NCBI RefSeq assembly: GCF_014656355.1
Contig: NZ_BNCG01000002.1
Span: 20,463 to 84,462 of the forward strand
From: Camelimonas fluminis
Lineage (GTDB): Bacteria > Pseudomonadota > Alphaproteobacteria > Rhizobiales > Beijerinckiaceae
Reading direction: 5' to 3'
DNA: 64,000 bases
Part shown: positions 54,604 through 63,407 of the stretch, piece by piece
How positions within the stretch are numbered: the stretch's first letter is position 1
How the letters are laid out: every line of letters begins with the position of its first letter
Translations under genes and position numbers: made by a program
Notes under the pieces: model-generated
What the model saw: the letters and a program-made list of their open reading frames with translations, nothing else
The model's database searches: none
What the model was told of the DNA's origin: nothing

Positions 54604-54752
54604 CCGGGTTTTTGGAAACGTTTCCCGCGATCCTCATTCGCGAAGCCGCCGCCGTGGCGGCGGATGGGCCCCCCTGGCGGGAACGGGTCTTGCCCTCAGG
54701 AACCCAGATCCGCGGGGAAGGAGTTTTGTATAACCTTATGATTATATGAGGT

Positions 54753-55274
54753 TTATCGGCGCACCCTGGCGTCCGTGTCGTCAGGCGGCGCGCTGTCCTG
54801 CTGCGCCTCTCCGGCGTTGAGCGCATCCAGCAATCTGCGGATCTCACCGTTGAGCGCCGCCAGCGCCGCCGGCTCAACATTGCAGCGCGCCATGACCAGT
54901 GGCGCGAGACAGCCGGTCTGCGCCCATCTTTCATGACCTTGCGCCGTGAGGCGCACGCTCACCTGTCGCTCGTCCTGCGGATTGCGGGCGCGCTCCGCCA
55001 GTCCCGCCGCCTCCAGCCGTTTGACCAGCGGCGTGATGGTGCTCGACTCAAGCCCGAGGCGCGCAGCAATCTGGCCAATGGTGCGGCCCTCGTGCTCATG
55101 CAGCGCCTGCAACACCAGAAATTGCGGATAGGTGATTCCCAGCCGGTCCAGCGTTGGTTTGTAAAGGCGGGTGATCGCCATGGAGGCGGCGTACAGCCCG
55201 AAGCAGAGTTGCTCGTCCAGCGGCATGGGCCCGGGGGCAGCCCCGGCCGGCGGAAGGGAAGCGCGGATGTTCAT
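54753..55274 (-). CDS. ohrR: MarR-family organic-peroxide sensor OhrR
   Basis: A 173-residue winged-helix repressor divergent from ohr. The peroxide-reactive cysteine is Cys24 in DEQLCFGLYAAS, and ITYPQFLVLQALHEHEG, GLESSTITPLVKRLEAAG and DERQVSVRLT form the DNA-binding domain. Two further cysteines (Cys122 and Cys131) suggest the two-cysteine type that forms intersubunit disulfides on oxidation. Two copies of TATCGCGATA in the shared promoter region are likely operators. Its C-terminus extends past the usual end with an acidic tail. Confidence 0.92.
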   Translation of the reverse strand: MNIRASLPPAGAAPGPMPLDEQLCFGLYAASMAITRLYKPTLDRLGITYPQFLVLQALHEHEGRTIGQIAARLGLESSTITPLVKRLEAAGLAERARNPQDERQVSVRLTAQGHERWAQTGCLAPLVMARCNVEPAALAALNGEIRRLLDALNAGEAQQDSAPPDDTDARVRR

Positions 55275-55299
55275 GGCTTCTGCATATCACACAAACATA

Positions 55300-55309
55300 T
55301 ATCGCGATA
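55300..55309. promoter_or_regulatory. Candidate OhrR operator A (TATCGCGATA)
   Basis: A 10-bp perfect palindrome 26-35 nt upstream of the ohrR start. The identical sequence recurs at 55351-55360. Position suggests autorepression of ohrR. Confidence 0.6.
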
Positions 55310-55350
55310 CATTTCCGCTTGACGGTCCGGGGCGATCGGGTCAAGTTGTT

Positions 55351-55360
55351 TATCGCGATA
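55351..55360. promoter_or_regulatory. Candidate OhrR operator B (TATCGCGATA)
   Basis: The second copy of the palindrome, extended to 12 bp (TTATCGCGATAA, 55350-55361). Its centre is 51 bp from that of operator A, about five helical turns, so both would face the same side of the DNA. A TTGACG at 55319-55324 lies between them and may be the -35 of ohr. Confidence 0.6.
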
Positions 55361-55477
55361 ACGAATTTGGAGCAAAACCAGACTGACGCGCAGCCATCCT
55401 GATGTCTGGTCCCACGCATGTTCCGACGCGGAGCGACAATCGCTCCGCTCAAAGCGTCTGTCCCGAAACGCCGCGCC

Positions 55478-55513
55478 AAGAACGCTTCACGCAGCAAGAA
55501 CGCTTCACGCAGA
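55478..55513 (+). repeat. Tandem 18-bp duplication in the ohr leader
   Basis: AAGAACGCTTCACGCAGC (55478-55495) is followed directly by a copy differing at the last base (55496-55513), then by a partial third copy AAGGTTCACGCC that contains the ohr ribosome binding site. Confidence 0.8.
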
Positions 55514-55525
55514 AAGGTTCACGCC

Positions 55526-55951
55526 ATGTCCATCGACGTCAAATACACCGCCACAGCCACCGCGACCGGCGGCCGCGACGGCGCGGCCCGCTCGGATGAC
55601 GGCCGGCTTGAGGTGAAGCTGTCCACGCCGAAGGAACTCGGCGGCGCCGGCGGCGACGGCACCAACCCGGAGCAGATGTTCGCCGCCGGCTACTCGGCCT
55701 GCTTCATCGGCGCCATGAAGGTCGCCGGCATGCAGCTCAAGATCAAGGTGCCGGACAATGCGTCGGTGACGGCGAAGGTCGGCATCGGACCGCGTTCGGC
55801 CGGCGGCTTCGGCATCACCGCCGCCCTCGCCGTCAGCCTGCCCGGCCTCGACCGCGACCAGGCGCAGAAGGTGGTCGACACGGCGCACCAGATTTGCCCG
55901 TATTCCAACGCCACCCGAGGCAATGTCGACGTGCAGCTGTCGGTGGTTTGA
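55526..55951 (+). CDS. ohr: Organic hydroperoxide resistance protein Ohr
   Basis: A 141-residue thiol peroxidase that reduces organic and fatty acid hydroperoxides. The catalytic pair is Cys59 (AAGYSACFIGAM) and Cys124 (HQICPYSNATRGN), with the conserved NPEQMFAAGY. ATG 55526 begins the conserved part; the open frame upstream covers the leader duplication. It is divergent from ohrR across a 251-nt region with two candidate operators. Confidence 0.96.
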   Translation: MSIDVKYTATATATGGRDGAARSDDGRLEVKLSTPKELGGAGGDGTNPEQMFAAGYSACFIGAMKVAGMQLKIKVPDNASVTAKVGIGPRSAGGFGITAALAVSLPGLDRDQAQKVVDTAHQICPYSNATRGNVDVQLSVV

Positions 55952-55997
55952 GACCAGGCGGGCCACGCCGTCCCCCGGCCCGCAGCCCCAGCCTCCC

Positions 55998-56022
55998 AAT
56001 GGCCGCGCTCGTCGCGGCCATT
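55998..56022. terminator. Hairpin between convergent ohr and mfd
   Basis: AATGGCCGCG (55998-56007) pairs perfectly with CGCGGCCATT (56013-56022) around CTCGT. T-tracts are weak on both strands. It is the only strong structure in the 92-nt gap. Confidence 0.55.
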
Positions 56023-56043
56023 GCTGCTTCTGAAGCGCCGGCC

Positions 56044-59000
56044 TTACGCCGCCTGCTTCTCCGCCACCTTCACCAGATCGCGCATCAGACGGCGGGCGCT
56101 CTTCAGGCGGCTGGCCGGGGTCGGCAGGTCGTCGTAGAAGAAAATGCTCATGTCCGGGCGGACCTTGGCCATTGAGCCCTGTTCGCCCAGCCAGGCCACC
56201 AGTCCGTGTGGGTTGGCGAACTTGCCGTCGCGGAAAGCGACGACGAGACCCTTGGGCCCCGCCTCCAGTTTCGCCACATTGGCGCGCAGGCACAGGGCCT
56301 TGATCGCCATCAGCTTGAGCAGTTGCTCCACCTCCTCCGGCAGCGGGCCGAAGCGGTCGATCATCTCGGCGCCGAAGGCGTCGATCTGCTTGTCGTCTTC
56401 CAGCGTCGACAGGCGCTTGTAGAGGCCGAGGCGCAGCTGGATGTCGCCCACATAGCTTTCGGGGATCATCACGGCGGCGCCCAGGGTGATGTTCGGCGAC
56501 CAGGCTTCATCCGCGCCGTCGTCATCCTCCACGCCGGCCTTGAGCTGGGCCACGGCCTCTTCCAGCATCTGCTGGTAAAGTTCGTAGCCGACCTCGCGGA
56601 TGTGGCCCGACTGCTCGTCGCCGAGCAGATTGCCGGCGCCGCGAATGTCCAGATCGTGGCTGGCGAGCTGGAAGCCAGCGCCGAGGGTGTCGAGGCTTTG
56701 CAGCACCTTCAGGCGGCGCTCCGCGGTGGCCGTCAGGGTGCGGTTGGCCGGGGTGGTGAACAGCGCCCAGGCGCGGGTCTTCGACCGGCCGACGCGACCA
56801 CGCAACTGATACAGCTGGGCCAGGCCGAACATGTCGGCGCGGTGGACGATCAGCGTGTTGGCGCTGGGAATATCGAGGCCGGATTCGATAATCGTCGTCG
56901 ACAACAGCACGTCATAGCGCCCCTCGTAGAACGCGGTCATCACGTCCTCAAGCTGGCCGGCGCTCATCTGGCCGTTAGCCACGGCCACCTTCACTTCCGG
57001 CACGCTGCGGTCGAGGAAAGCCTTGATCTCGGCGAGGTCATCGATGCGCGGAACCACATAGAACGACTGGCCGCCGCGATAGCGCTCGCGCAGCAACGCC
57101 TCGCGGATCGACAACTCGTCGAACGGCATGACGAAGGTGCGCACCGCCAGACGGTCGACCGGCGGCGTGGCGATGATCGACAGCTCGCGCACGCCGGTCA
57201 GGGCGAGTTGCAGGGTGCGCGGGATCGGCGTCGCCGACAGGGTCAGCACATGTAGCTGGGCGCGCAGGGCCTTCAGGCGCTCCTTGTGGGCGACGCCGAA
57301 GTGCTGCTCCTCGTCCACCACCACCAGGCCAAGCTCGCGGAAGCTGATGGTCTTGCCCAGCACCGCGTGGGTGCCGACAACGATATCCACCGTGCCGTCG
57401 GCAAGGCCGGCCTTCACCTGCTTCATCTCGGCGGCGGGGGTGAAGCGCGACGCCTGGGCTATCTTCAGCGGCAGGCCTTTGAAGCGCTCCATGAAGCCAT
57501 GGTAGTGCTGGCGGGCGAGCAGCGTCGTAGGCGCGATCACCGCCACCTGCTGGCCGCTCATGGCCACGGCGAAGGCGGCGCGCATGGCCACCTCGGTCTT
57601 GCCGAAGCCAACGTCGCCGCACACCAGCCGGTCCATCGGCCGGCCCGAGGCCAGATCGGTCAGCACCGCGTCGATGGCGTTGAGCTGGTCCTCGGTCTCC
57701 TCATAGGGGAAGCGCGCGACGAATTCGTCATACAGCCCCTGGGGCGGCGTGACGGCCGGGGCGGATTTGAGGGCGCGGGCGGCGGCGACCTTGATCAGCT
57801 CGCCCGCCATCATGCGGATGCGCTGCTTCAGCTTGGCCTTGCGGGCCTGCCAGGCGCCGCCGCCCAGCTTGTCGAGGGCGACGCTGGTGTCTTCCGAGCC
57901 ATAGCGCGACAGCAGCTCGATGTTCTCCACCGGCAGGAACAGCTTGTCGCCGCCGGCGTAGTGCAGCTCCAGGCAATCGTGCGGGGCGCCGCCGACGGCG
58001 ATGGTCTTCAGGCCGACGAAACGGCCGATGCCGTGATCGACGTGGACGACGATGTCGCCCGCCGTCAGACTGCCGACCTCGGCGATGAAATCCTGGGCGC
58101 GCTTCGACTTGCGCGCCTGGCGCACCAGCCGGTCGCCGAGAATGTCCTGCTCGCCGAGCACGCTGAGTTGCGGCGCATCAAACCCCGCCTCCAGCCCCCA
58201 GATGGCCATGGGGATCTGGCCGGCGGGCGCGGCCAGGGCGCGGGCGAGATCCGGAACCGGCGTCAGGCCGCGCACCTCGTGATCGGCCAGCACATGGGCG
58301 AGACGCTCGCGCGAGCCCTCCGACCAGGCGGCCAGCACCACCTTGCGGCCGCCGGCGGCCAGATCGCGGATATGGGTCGCTGCGGCCTCGAACACATTGG
58401 CGCTGTCGTCGGCCCGCTCGGGCGCGAAGCTGCGCGCCTGACGCACGCCAAGATCGATGATATTGCCGGCCGCGGTTTCCGGGCGGGCGAAAGCAGAAAC
58501 GACGGCGGTGTCCAGATTGGCCAGCCGCTGCTTCCACTCGTCCGTGGTGAGATACAGGGTTTCGGGACGGACAGGCTTGTAGGGCGCGCCGCCGCCGGCC
58601 TTCAGCGCCGCGACGCGGGCGTCGAAATAGTCGGTGATCTGGCTGATGCGCTCGCCGGCCGCATCCTCGAGCTGGGCGTCGAGGACAAACGGCGACCCGG
58701 CCAGATAATCAAACAGCGTGTCCATCTTTTTGTGGAACAGCGGAAGCCAGTGCTCCATGCCGGGATGCCGCCGCCCCTCGCTCACCGCCTCATACAACAC
58801 GTCGTCGCGGGTGGCGGCGCCAAAGGCGGCCACATAGGCCTGGCGGAAGCGGGCCATGGTCTCGGTGGTGACCTGCACCTCGCTCATCGGCACCAGATCG
58901 AGCGCCCGCAACTGTCCGGTGGAGCGCTGGGTTTCCGGATCGAACGGCCGGATCGATTCCAGGGTGTCGCCGAAGAAGTCGAGGCGGATCGGCGCGGCCA

Positions 59001-59568
59001 TGCCGGGCGCGTAGAGATCGAGAATGCCGCCGCGCTGGGCGTATTCGCCGGTGTCGCGCACCGTGCCGGTTCGGGTGAAGCCGTTGATCTCCAGCCATTT
59101 CACCAGCAGGTTCAGGTCAATGGCGTTGCCAGGCGCGGCCGAGAAGGTTTCCTCGGCGATGCGGGCCAGCGGCGGCACCCGCTGCACCGCCGCATTCACC
59201 GTCGTCAGCACGATGCGCGGCCGCTCCTGCGATGAGCGGGTGCGGGCAAGGCGCGCCAGCACGGTCATGCGCCTGGCGGTGATGGCGCTGGTCGGCGAAA
59301 CACGGTCGTAGGGCTGGCAATCCCAGGACGGGAAGCTCAGAACCTCGATGTCCGGCGCGATGAAGTTCAGGCCGTTTTCAATCAGTCCCAGCCGCTGGCC
59401 GTCGCGGGCAATGAACACCAGCGCGGCGGGGGCGTCGGTTTTTTGCGCGGCTGCCCGCGCCAGATCCGCCAGAACCACAGGGATGAAGCTGTCCGGCGCG
59501 TTGACGAGGACAGGCTTGCGCCCTTCCAGCAACTGGGCGACGGCGTTCTTCAGCGGAACAAGGCTCAT
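56044..59568 (-). CDS. mfd: Transcription-repair coupling factor
   Basis: Mfd removes RNA polymerase stalled at lesions and recruits UvrA. The 1174-residue protein has the UvrB-like N-terminal region (SFPSWDCQPYDRVSP), an RNA polymerase-interaction domain with the CarD-like VHVDHGIGRFVGL, and a RecG-like translocase: GDVGFGKTEVAMR (Walker A), VVVDEEQHFGV, LTLSATPIPRTLQ and the QLRGRVGRSKTRAWA motif. The C-terminal autoregulatory region follows. Length matches the family. Confidence 0.97.
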   Translation of the reverse strand: MSLVPLKNAVAQLLEGRKPVLVNAPDSFIPVVLADLARAAAQKTDAPAALVFIARDGQRLGLIENGLNFIAPDIEVLSFPSWDCQPYDRVSPTSAITARRMTVLARLARTRSSQERPRIVLTTVNAAVQRVPPLARIAEETFSAAPGNAIDLNLLVKWLEINGFTRTGTVRDTGEYAQRGGILDLYAPGMAAPIRLDFFGDTLESIRPFDPETQRSTGQLRALDLVPMSEVQVTTETMARFRQAYVAAFGAATRDDVLYEAVSEGRRHPGMEHWLPLFHKKMDTLFDYLAGSPFVLDAQLEDAAGERISQITDYFDARVAALKAGGGAPYKPVRPETLYLTTDEWKQRLANLDTAVVSAFARPETAAGNIIDLGVRQARSFAPERADDSANVFEAAATHIRDLAAGGRKVVLAAWSEGSRERLAHVLADHEVRGLTPVPDLARALAAPAGQIPMAIWGLEAGFDAPQLSVLGEQDILGDRLVRQARKSKRAQDFIAEVGSLTAGDIVVHVDHGIGRFVGLKTIAVGGAPHDCLELHYAGGDKLFLPVENIELLSRYGSEDTSVALDKLGGGAWQARKAKLKQRIRMMAGELIKVAAARALKSAPAVTPPQGLYDEFVARFPYEETEDQLNAIDAVLTDLASGRPMDRLVCGDVGFGKTEVAMRAAFAVAMSGQQVAVIAPTTLLARQHYHGFMERFKGLPLKIAQASRFTPAAEMKQVKAGLADGTVDIVVGTHAVLGKTISFRELGLVVVDEEQHFGVAHKERLKALRAQLHVLTLSATPIPRTLQLALTGVRELSIIATPPVDRLAVRTFVMPFDELSIREALLRERYRGGQSFYVVPRIDDLAEIKAFLDRSVPEVKVAVANGQMSAGQLEDVMTAFYEGRYDVLLSTTIIESGLDIPSANTLIVHRADMFGLAQLYQLRGRVGRSKTRAWALFTTPANRTLTATAERRLKVLQSLDTLGAGFQLASHDLDIRGAGNLLGDEQSGHIREVGYELYQQMLEEAVAQLKAGVEDDDGADEAWSPNITLGAAVMIPESYVGDIQLRLGLYKRLSTLEDDKQIDAFGAEMIDRFGPLPEEVEQLLKLMAIKALCLRANVAKLEAGPKGLVVAFRDGKFANPHGLVAWLGEQGSMAKVRPDMSIFFYDDLPTPASRLKSARRLMRDLVKVAEKQAA

Positions 59569-59894
59569 GAGCGGAACATTTCTGGCTGGCGCATTTTCGG
59601 GGCTGGAGCATTTTCGGGAAAATGCGTCCTGTCAAAAAGATCGGGCGCTTCCGGCGAGGCGGATTTCACCGGCAGCGCGCAGGCGGACGCCGCGCTGGCG
59701 TCCGGATAACGATGGAAGAACCCTGCGGCGAACGCCGCTTTCGCGGCGGGCCACCACAGGTCCGGCCTTGCCACGAAGAAGATGTGAGATCGTACAGATC
59801 GGGCGTTGGTCGTAAAGCGGCCCGCGCGTCGGTCCGCGACGCCGGATGGACAGGCGCAAGACGGACGATGGCTCCGCCATTCCTGACAGTGCGC
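59569..59894. other. 326-nt gap between sdhE and mfd
   Basis: No gene recognised. The gap is partly filled by RIME-like sequence at 59588-59675; the rest shows nothing identifiable. Confidence 0.45.
59588..59675 (+). repeat. RIME-like intergenic repeat between sdhE and mfd
   Basis: Two left ends in tandem (GGCGCATTTTCGG and GGAGCATTTTCGGGAAAATGCG) are followed by TGTCAAAAAGATCGGGCGC and CGAGGCGGATTTCACCG. GCATTTTCGGGAAAATGC is a perfect short hairpin. Confidence 0.5.
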
Positions 59895-60191
59895 TCAGAT
59901 GAACACCGCGCCGGTATGGCGATGGAATTCGCGGATCTGGCTGAACACCGGCGTGTCAAATTCCGCCGGCAACGCCAGTTCCCCGGTCAGCCAGCTGAAC
60001 ACGTCGCGGTCCTGCGCCTCCAATAGCGCCTCGATATCGTCGAGATCCCGGGCGTCGAGCGCTTCGACACGGGCGTCGGCGAACTGGCCGAGCAGCAGGT
60101 CCATCTCCCGGGTGCCGCGATGCCATGACCGGTAAAGGATACGGCGACGGCGCTCGTCCAGGCCGGCGCTGCTGCGCATGGTTCCGCTCAT
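59895..60191 (-). CDS. sdhE: FAD assembly factor SdhE
   Basis: A 98-residue protein that promotes covalent flavinylation of succinate dehydrogenase SdhA. The family signature RILYRSWHRGTREMDLLLGQF is intact, including the RG-x-x-E motif, with DRDVFSWLTGE later. ATG 60191 is used; the open frame extends far upstream into the antisense strand of recG without similarity. It is divergent from recG and upstream of mfd, as is usual in Hyphomicrobiales. Confidence 0.93.
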   Translation of the reverse strand: MSGTMRSSAGLDERRRRILYRSWHRGTREMDLLLGQFADARVEALDARDLDDIEALLEAQDRDVFSWLTGELALPAEFDTPVFSQIREFHRHTGAVFI

Positions 60192-60363
60192 GACCGTCTC
60201 CCAATGTTGCCGCCCGATCATTCGGGGCGAACGCGGCGCATCTCGCCGGGCCAACGCCTGGGCTATATAGTCCCGGCAGCGCGGCCTGTCAGCCATAACC
60301 CGCCAGGCCTGTTCCGCAGGCGGTTCCGCCTGCCCGTCCCATCTCAGGCCGCACAAGGATTTC

Positions 60364-62484
60364 ATGCGTCCCTCCGTGCTCGACCCCCTGTTCGCTCCCA
60401 TCACCGCCTTGCCTGGCGTTGGGCCGCGCGTCGGCGCGCTGTTCGACCGGTTGCTTGGGGCGCCGGGCCGGCCAGCGCGCGTCATTGACCTGCTGTTTCA
60501 TACGCCCGGCGGCGTGATCGACCGGCGGCATCGTCCACGCATTGTCGATGCGCCGGTGGGAACGGTGGTGACGCTGGACGTGCGCATCGCCTCCCATGCG
60601 GCGCCGCCGGCGCGCAGCGGCTCGCGGGCGCCAGCCCGCGTGGTGGTGGAGGACGACACCGGCGACGTGACCCTGGTGTTCTTCGGCGGCTCGCGGCAGC
60701 GGCTGGAGGCGCAATTGCCGGTGGGCGAACGGCGCATCATCTCCGGCCGCATTGAACTGTGGGAAGGCCGCCGCCAGATGGCGCATCCGGACCTGATCCT
60801 GCGGCCGGAGGAGCTGGAAGGCGCCAGCCTGATCCAGCCGGTGTATCCGCTGACCGAAGGTCTCGGGTCGCGTCTGGTGCAGAAGGCCGCCGCGGCGGCC
60901 CTCGAGCGCCTTCCCGGGATGCCGGAGTGGCACGACCCGGATTTGCGCGGCGCGCTGCCGCCATTCGCGGCCGCGCTGCGGCTGGTGCACCAGCCCCAGG
61001 AGGTTTTCGCCGAACACGCCGACGCTGGCGTCGCCGGGGAGCCCGACCCTGCCCGTCGCCGTCTCGGTCTCGACGAGGTGCTCGCCACCCAGCTGGCGCT
61101 CGGCCTGATGCGTCAGAACCGGCGCAAGACGCGCGGTCGCGCCCATGCGGGCGATGGCCGCCTGGCGCGGGCGCTGCTGGCGCAAATCCCCTTCGAACTT
61201 ACTGGCGCGCAGAAAACCGCGCTGGACGAGATTTGGCGTGACCTGGCTTCGCCGGAGCGGATGCTGCGCCTGTTGCAGGGCGATGTCGGCTCCGGCAAGA
61301 CCATTGTCGCCTTGCTGGCCATGGCGCGGGTGGTGGAAAGCGGCCGCCAGGCGGCGCTGATGGCCCCGACGGAAATTCTCGCCCGGCAACATTACGAGCG
61401 CATTGCCCCGCTGGGCGAGGCCGTTGGCCTCCGCATCGGCGTGTTCACCGGACGCGACAAGGCGGCGGCGCGCCGCAAGATCCTGGAACAGATGGCCGCT
61501 GGCGACGTCGACATTGTCGTCGGCACCCATGCGCTGTTTCAGGAGGCGATCGCCTTTCGCGACCTGGGGCTGGCGGTGGTGGACGAGCAGCACCGCTTCG
61601 GCGTCCAGCAGCGGCTGGCGCTGGGAGAGAAAAGCCCCGACGCCGACATGCTGTTGATGACGGCGACGCCGATCCCGCGCACCCTGGTGCTGACCTTCTA
61701 CGGCGACATGGAGGTGTCGCTGCTGAACGAAAAGCCGCCGGGCCGCACCCCGGTGACCACCCGCGCCGCGCCGCTGGAGCGGCTGGACGAGATCACCGCC
61801 GCCGTCGGCCGCGCCATCCAGAACGGCGCCCGCGTCTACTGGATCTGCCCGCTGGTGGAGGAATCAGAGGCGTTGGACGTCGCCGCCGCCGAGGAGCGTC
61901 ACGCCTTCCTGCGCGAGCGGCTGGGGCCAACGGTCGGGCTGCTGCACGGCAAGATGAATGCCCGCGACAAGGACGCGGCGATGCAGCGCTTCGCCAGCGG
62001 GATCGACAATGTGCTGGTGGCGACCACCGTCGTCGAAGTGGGCGTGGATGTGCCCGAAGCGACGATCATGGTGATCGAGCACGCCGAGCGCTTCGGCCTT
62101 GCCCAGTTGCACCAGCTGCGCGGCCGCGTCGGTCGTGGTTCTGGAGCCTCAAGCTGCGTCCTGCTGTATCGCGGCCCGCTTGGACAGGCCGCGGAAGCGC
62201 GCCTGCGCATCATGCGCGAAACCGAGGACGGTTTCCGCATTGCCGAAGAAGACCTGAAGTTACGTGGCCAGGGCGAAATCCTTGGCACCCGCCAGTCAGG
62301 TGCGCCAGACTTCCGCTTCCTGCGCCCCGAGCACGACGTGGACCTGATTGCCTCGGCGCGGGATGAGGCGAAGCTGATCCTCACCCGTGATCCAGGCCTG
62401 ACCAGTCCGCGCGGCCAGGCGTTGCGCCTGCTGCTGTATCTGTTCGGTCGCGACGAGGCGATCCGGCTGCTGCGCGCCGGATAG
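60364..62484 (+). CDS. recG: ATP-dependent DNA helicase RecG
   Basis: RecG remodels stalled replication forks and Holliday junctions. The 706-residue protein has the N-terminal wedge/OB domain (about 50-180: PGGVIDRRHRP), then the helicase core with GDVGSGKTIVALLAM (about residue 307), LMAPTEILARQHY, VVDEQHRFGVQQR, MTATPIPRTL and the QLRGRVGRG motif, plus the TRP loop region near the C-terminus (GEILGTRQSG). Divergent from sdhE; convergent with the DUF502 gene. Confidence 0.97.
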   Translation: MRPSVLDPLFAPITALPGVGPRVGALFDRLLGAPGRPARVIDLLFHTPGGVIDRRHRPRIVDAPVGTVVTLDVRIASHAAPPARSGSRAPARVVVEDDTGDVTLVFFGGSRQRLEAQLPVGERRIISGRIELWEGRRQMAHPDLILRPEELEGASLIQPVYPLTEGLGSRLVQKAAAAALERLPGMPEWHDPDLRGALPPFAAALRLVHQPQEVFAEHADAGVAGEPDPARRRLGLDEVLATQLALGLMRQNRRKTRGRAHAGDGRLARALLAQIPFELTGAQKTALDEIWRDLASPERMLRLLQGDVGSGKTIVALLAMARVVESGRQAALMAPTEILARQHYERIAPLGEAVGLRIGVFTGRDKAAARRKILEQMAAGDVDIVVGTHALFQEAIAFRDLGLAVVDEQHRFGVQQRLALGEKSPDADMLLMTATPIPRTLVLTFYGDMEVSLLNEKPPGRTPVTTRAAPLERLDEITAAVGRAIQNGARVYWICPLVEESEALDVAAAEERHAFLRERLGPTVGLLHGKMNARDKDAAMQRFASGIDNVLVATTVVEVGVDVPEATIMVIEHAERFGLAQLHQLRGRVGRGSGASSCVLLYRGPLGQAAEARLRIMRETEDGFRIAEEDLKLRGQGEILGTRQSGAPDFRFLRPEHDVDLIASARDEAKLILTRDPGLTSPRGQALRLLLYLFGRDEAIRLLRAG

Positions 62485-62502
62485 AGCGCTTTCAGCTGTC
62501 TC

Positions 62503-63315
62503 TCAAGCCGGGTTCTCCGGCAGTGGCGCGTCGGCTGGCGTATCGGGATCGTCCACCATCGCCTGCATGCGTCGCTGGTGTTCCTCCGGCTGGATCAATC
62601 CGGCGGACATGACCAGCTTGGCCGCCTCATCCACCGGGATAGAAACCTCGACGATATCCTTGCGCGGCAAATAGAAAAAGAAACCGGTGGTCGGGTTTGG
62701 CGAGCAGGGCAGAAACACGCCCACGTAATCCGCGCCGGCGCCGCCGGGCAGCGGACGCGCCATATCGGCGGGCGGCGGAGCCGAGACGAAGACGATCGAC
62801 CAGGTTCCCGGCGTCGGAAACTGCACCAGCGCCACCTTGCGAAACGACGTGCCGCCTGGCGAAAACGCCGTCTCGAAAATCTGCTTGATGCCGCGATAGA
62901 GCCCGCTGACCACGGGCATGCGCTCCAGCAGCGTCTCGCTGGAACTGACCAGCGTGCGCCCGACAAGGTTGGCGGTGAGAAAGCCGAGCAGCGTCAGCGC
63001 GAACAGCGCCACCACCAGGCCGAAACCCGGCACCGAGACGCTGAGATAGGCGTCTGGCCAGTACCGGTCCGGCACGAGTGGCTTCACCCAGCCGTCAATG
63101 GCCCCGACGATCCACCAGGTGATGTAAATCGTCAGCGCCAGCGGGCCGGCGACGATCAGCCCGGTAAGGAAGTAGTTTCGCAGCCGGGCCCGGGCCGAAA
63201 ACAGCCGCCCGCTGGAGGCAGCGGCGGCGACCATGGCCGCCGGGGGCATTGGCGGAGCTTGCAGGGGCTCCGCGCTGGCATCAGCCGGTTCTGGTCTGCG
63301 CTGACCGTCGGTCAT
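62503..63315 (-). CDS. DUF502 family membrane protein
   Basis: The 270-residue protein has an Ala/Pro-rich N-terminal segment, two membrane helices (about 50-75 and 95-115; YFLTGLIVAGPLALTIYITWWIV is at the first), and the conserved ERMPVVSGLYRGIKQIFET and LPCSPNPTTGFFFYLPRKDI blocks. Function in bacteria is unclear; plant relatives are endomembrane proteins. In this order it often lies between glmS and recG, as here. Confidence 0.88.
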   Translation of the reverse strand: MTDGQRRPEPADASAEPLQAPPMPPAAMVAAAASSGRLFSARARLRNYFLTGLIVAGPLALTIYITWWIVGAIDGWVKPLVPDRYWPDAYLSVSVPGFGLVVALFALTLLGFLTANLVGRTLVSSSETLLERMPVVSGLYRGIKQIFETAFSPGGTSFRKVALVQFPTPGTWSIVFVSAPPPADMARPLPGGAGADYVGVFLPCSPNPTTGFFFYLPRKDIVEVSIPVDEAAKLVMSAGLIQPEEHQRRMQAMVDDPDTPADAPLPENPA

Positions 63316-63407
63316 TCAGGGTATCCATGCCGTGGATGCGACGTTTATGCCAATATATGATCTATTTATGGCGATTTATTCACGCCGTGGATCATCGTCG
63401 CAGGCCG

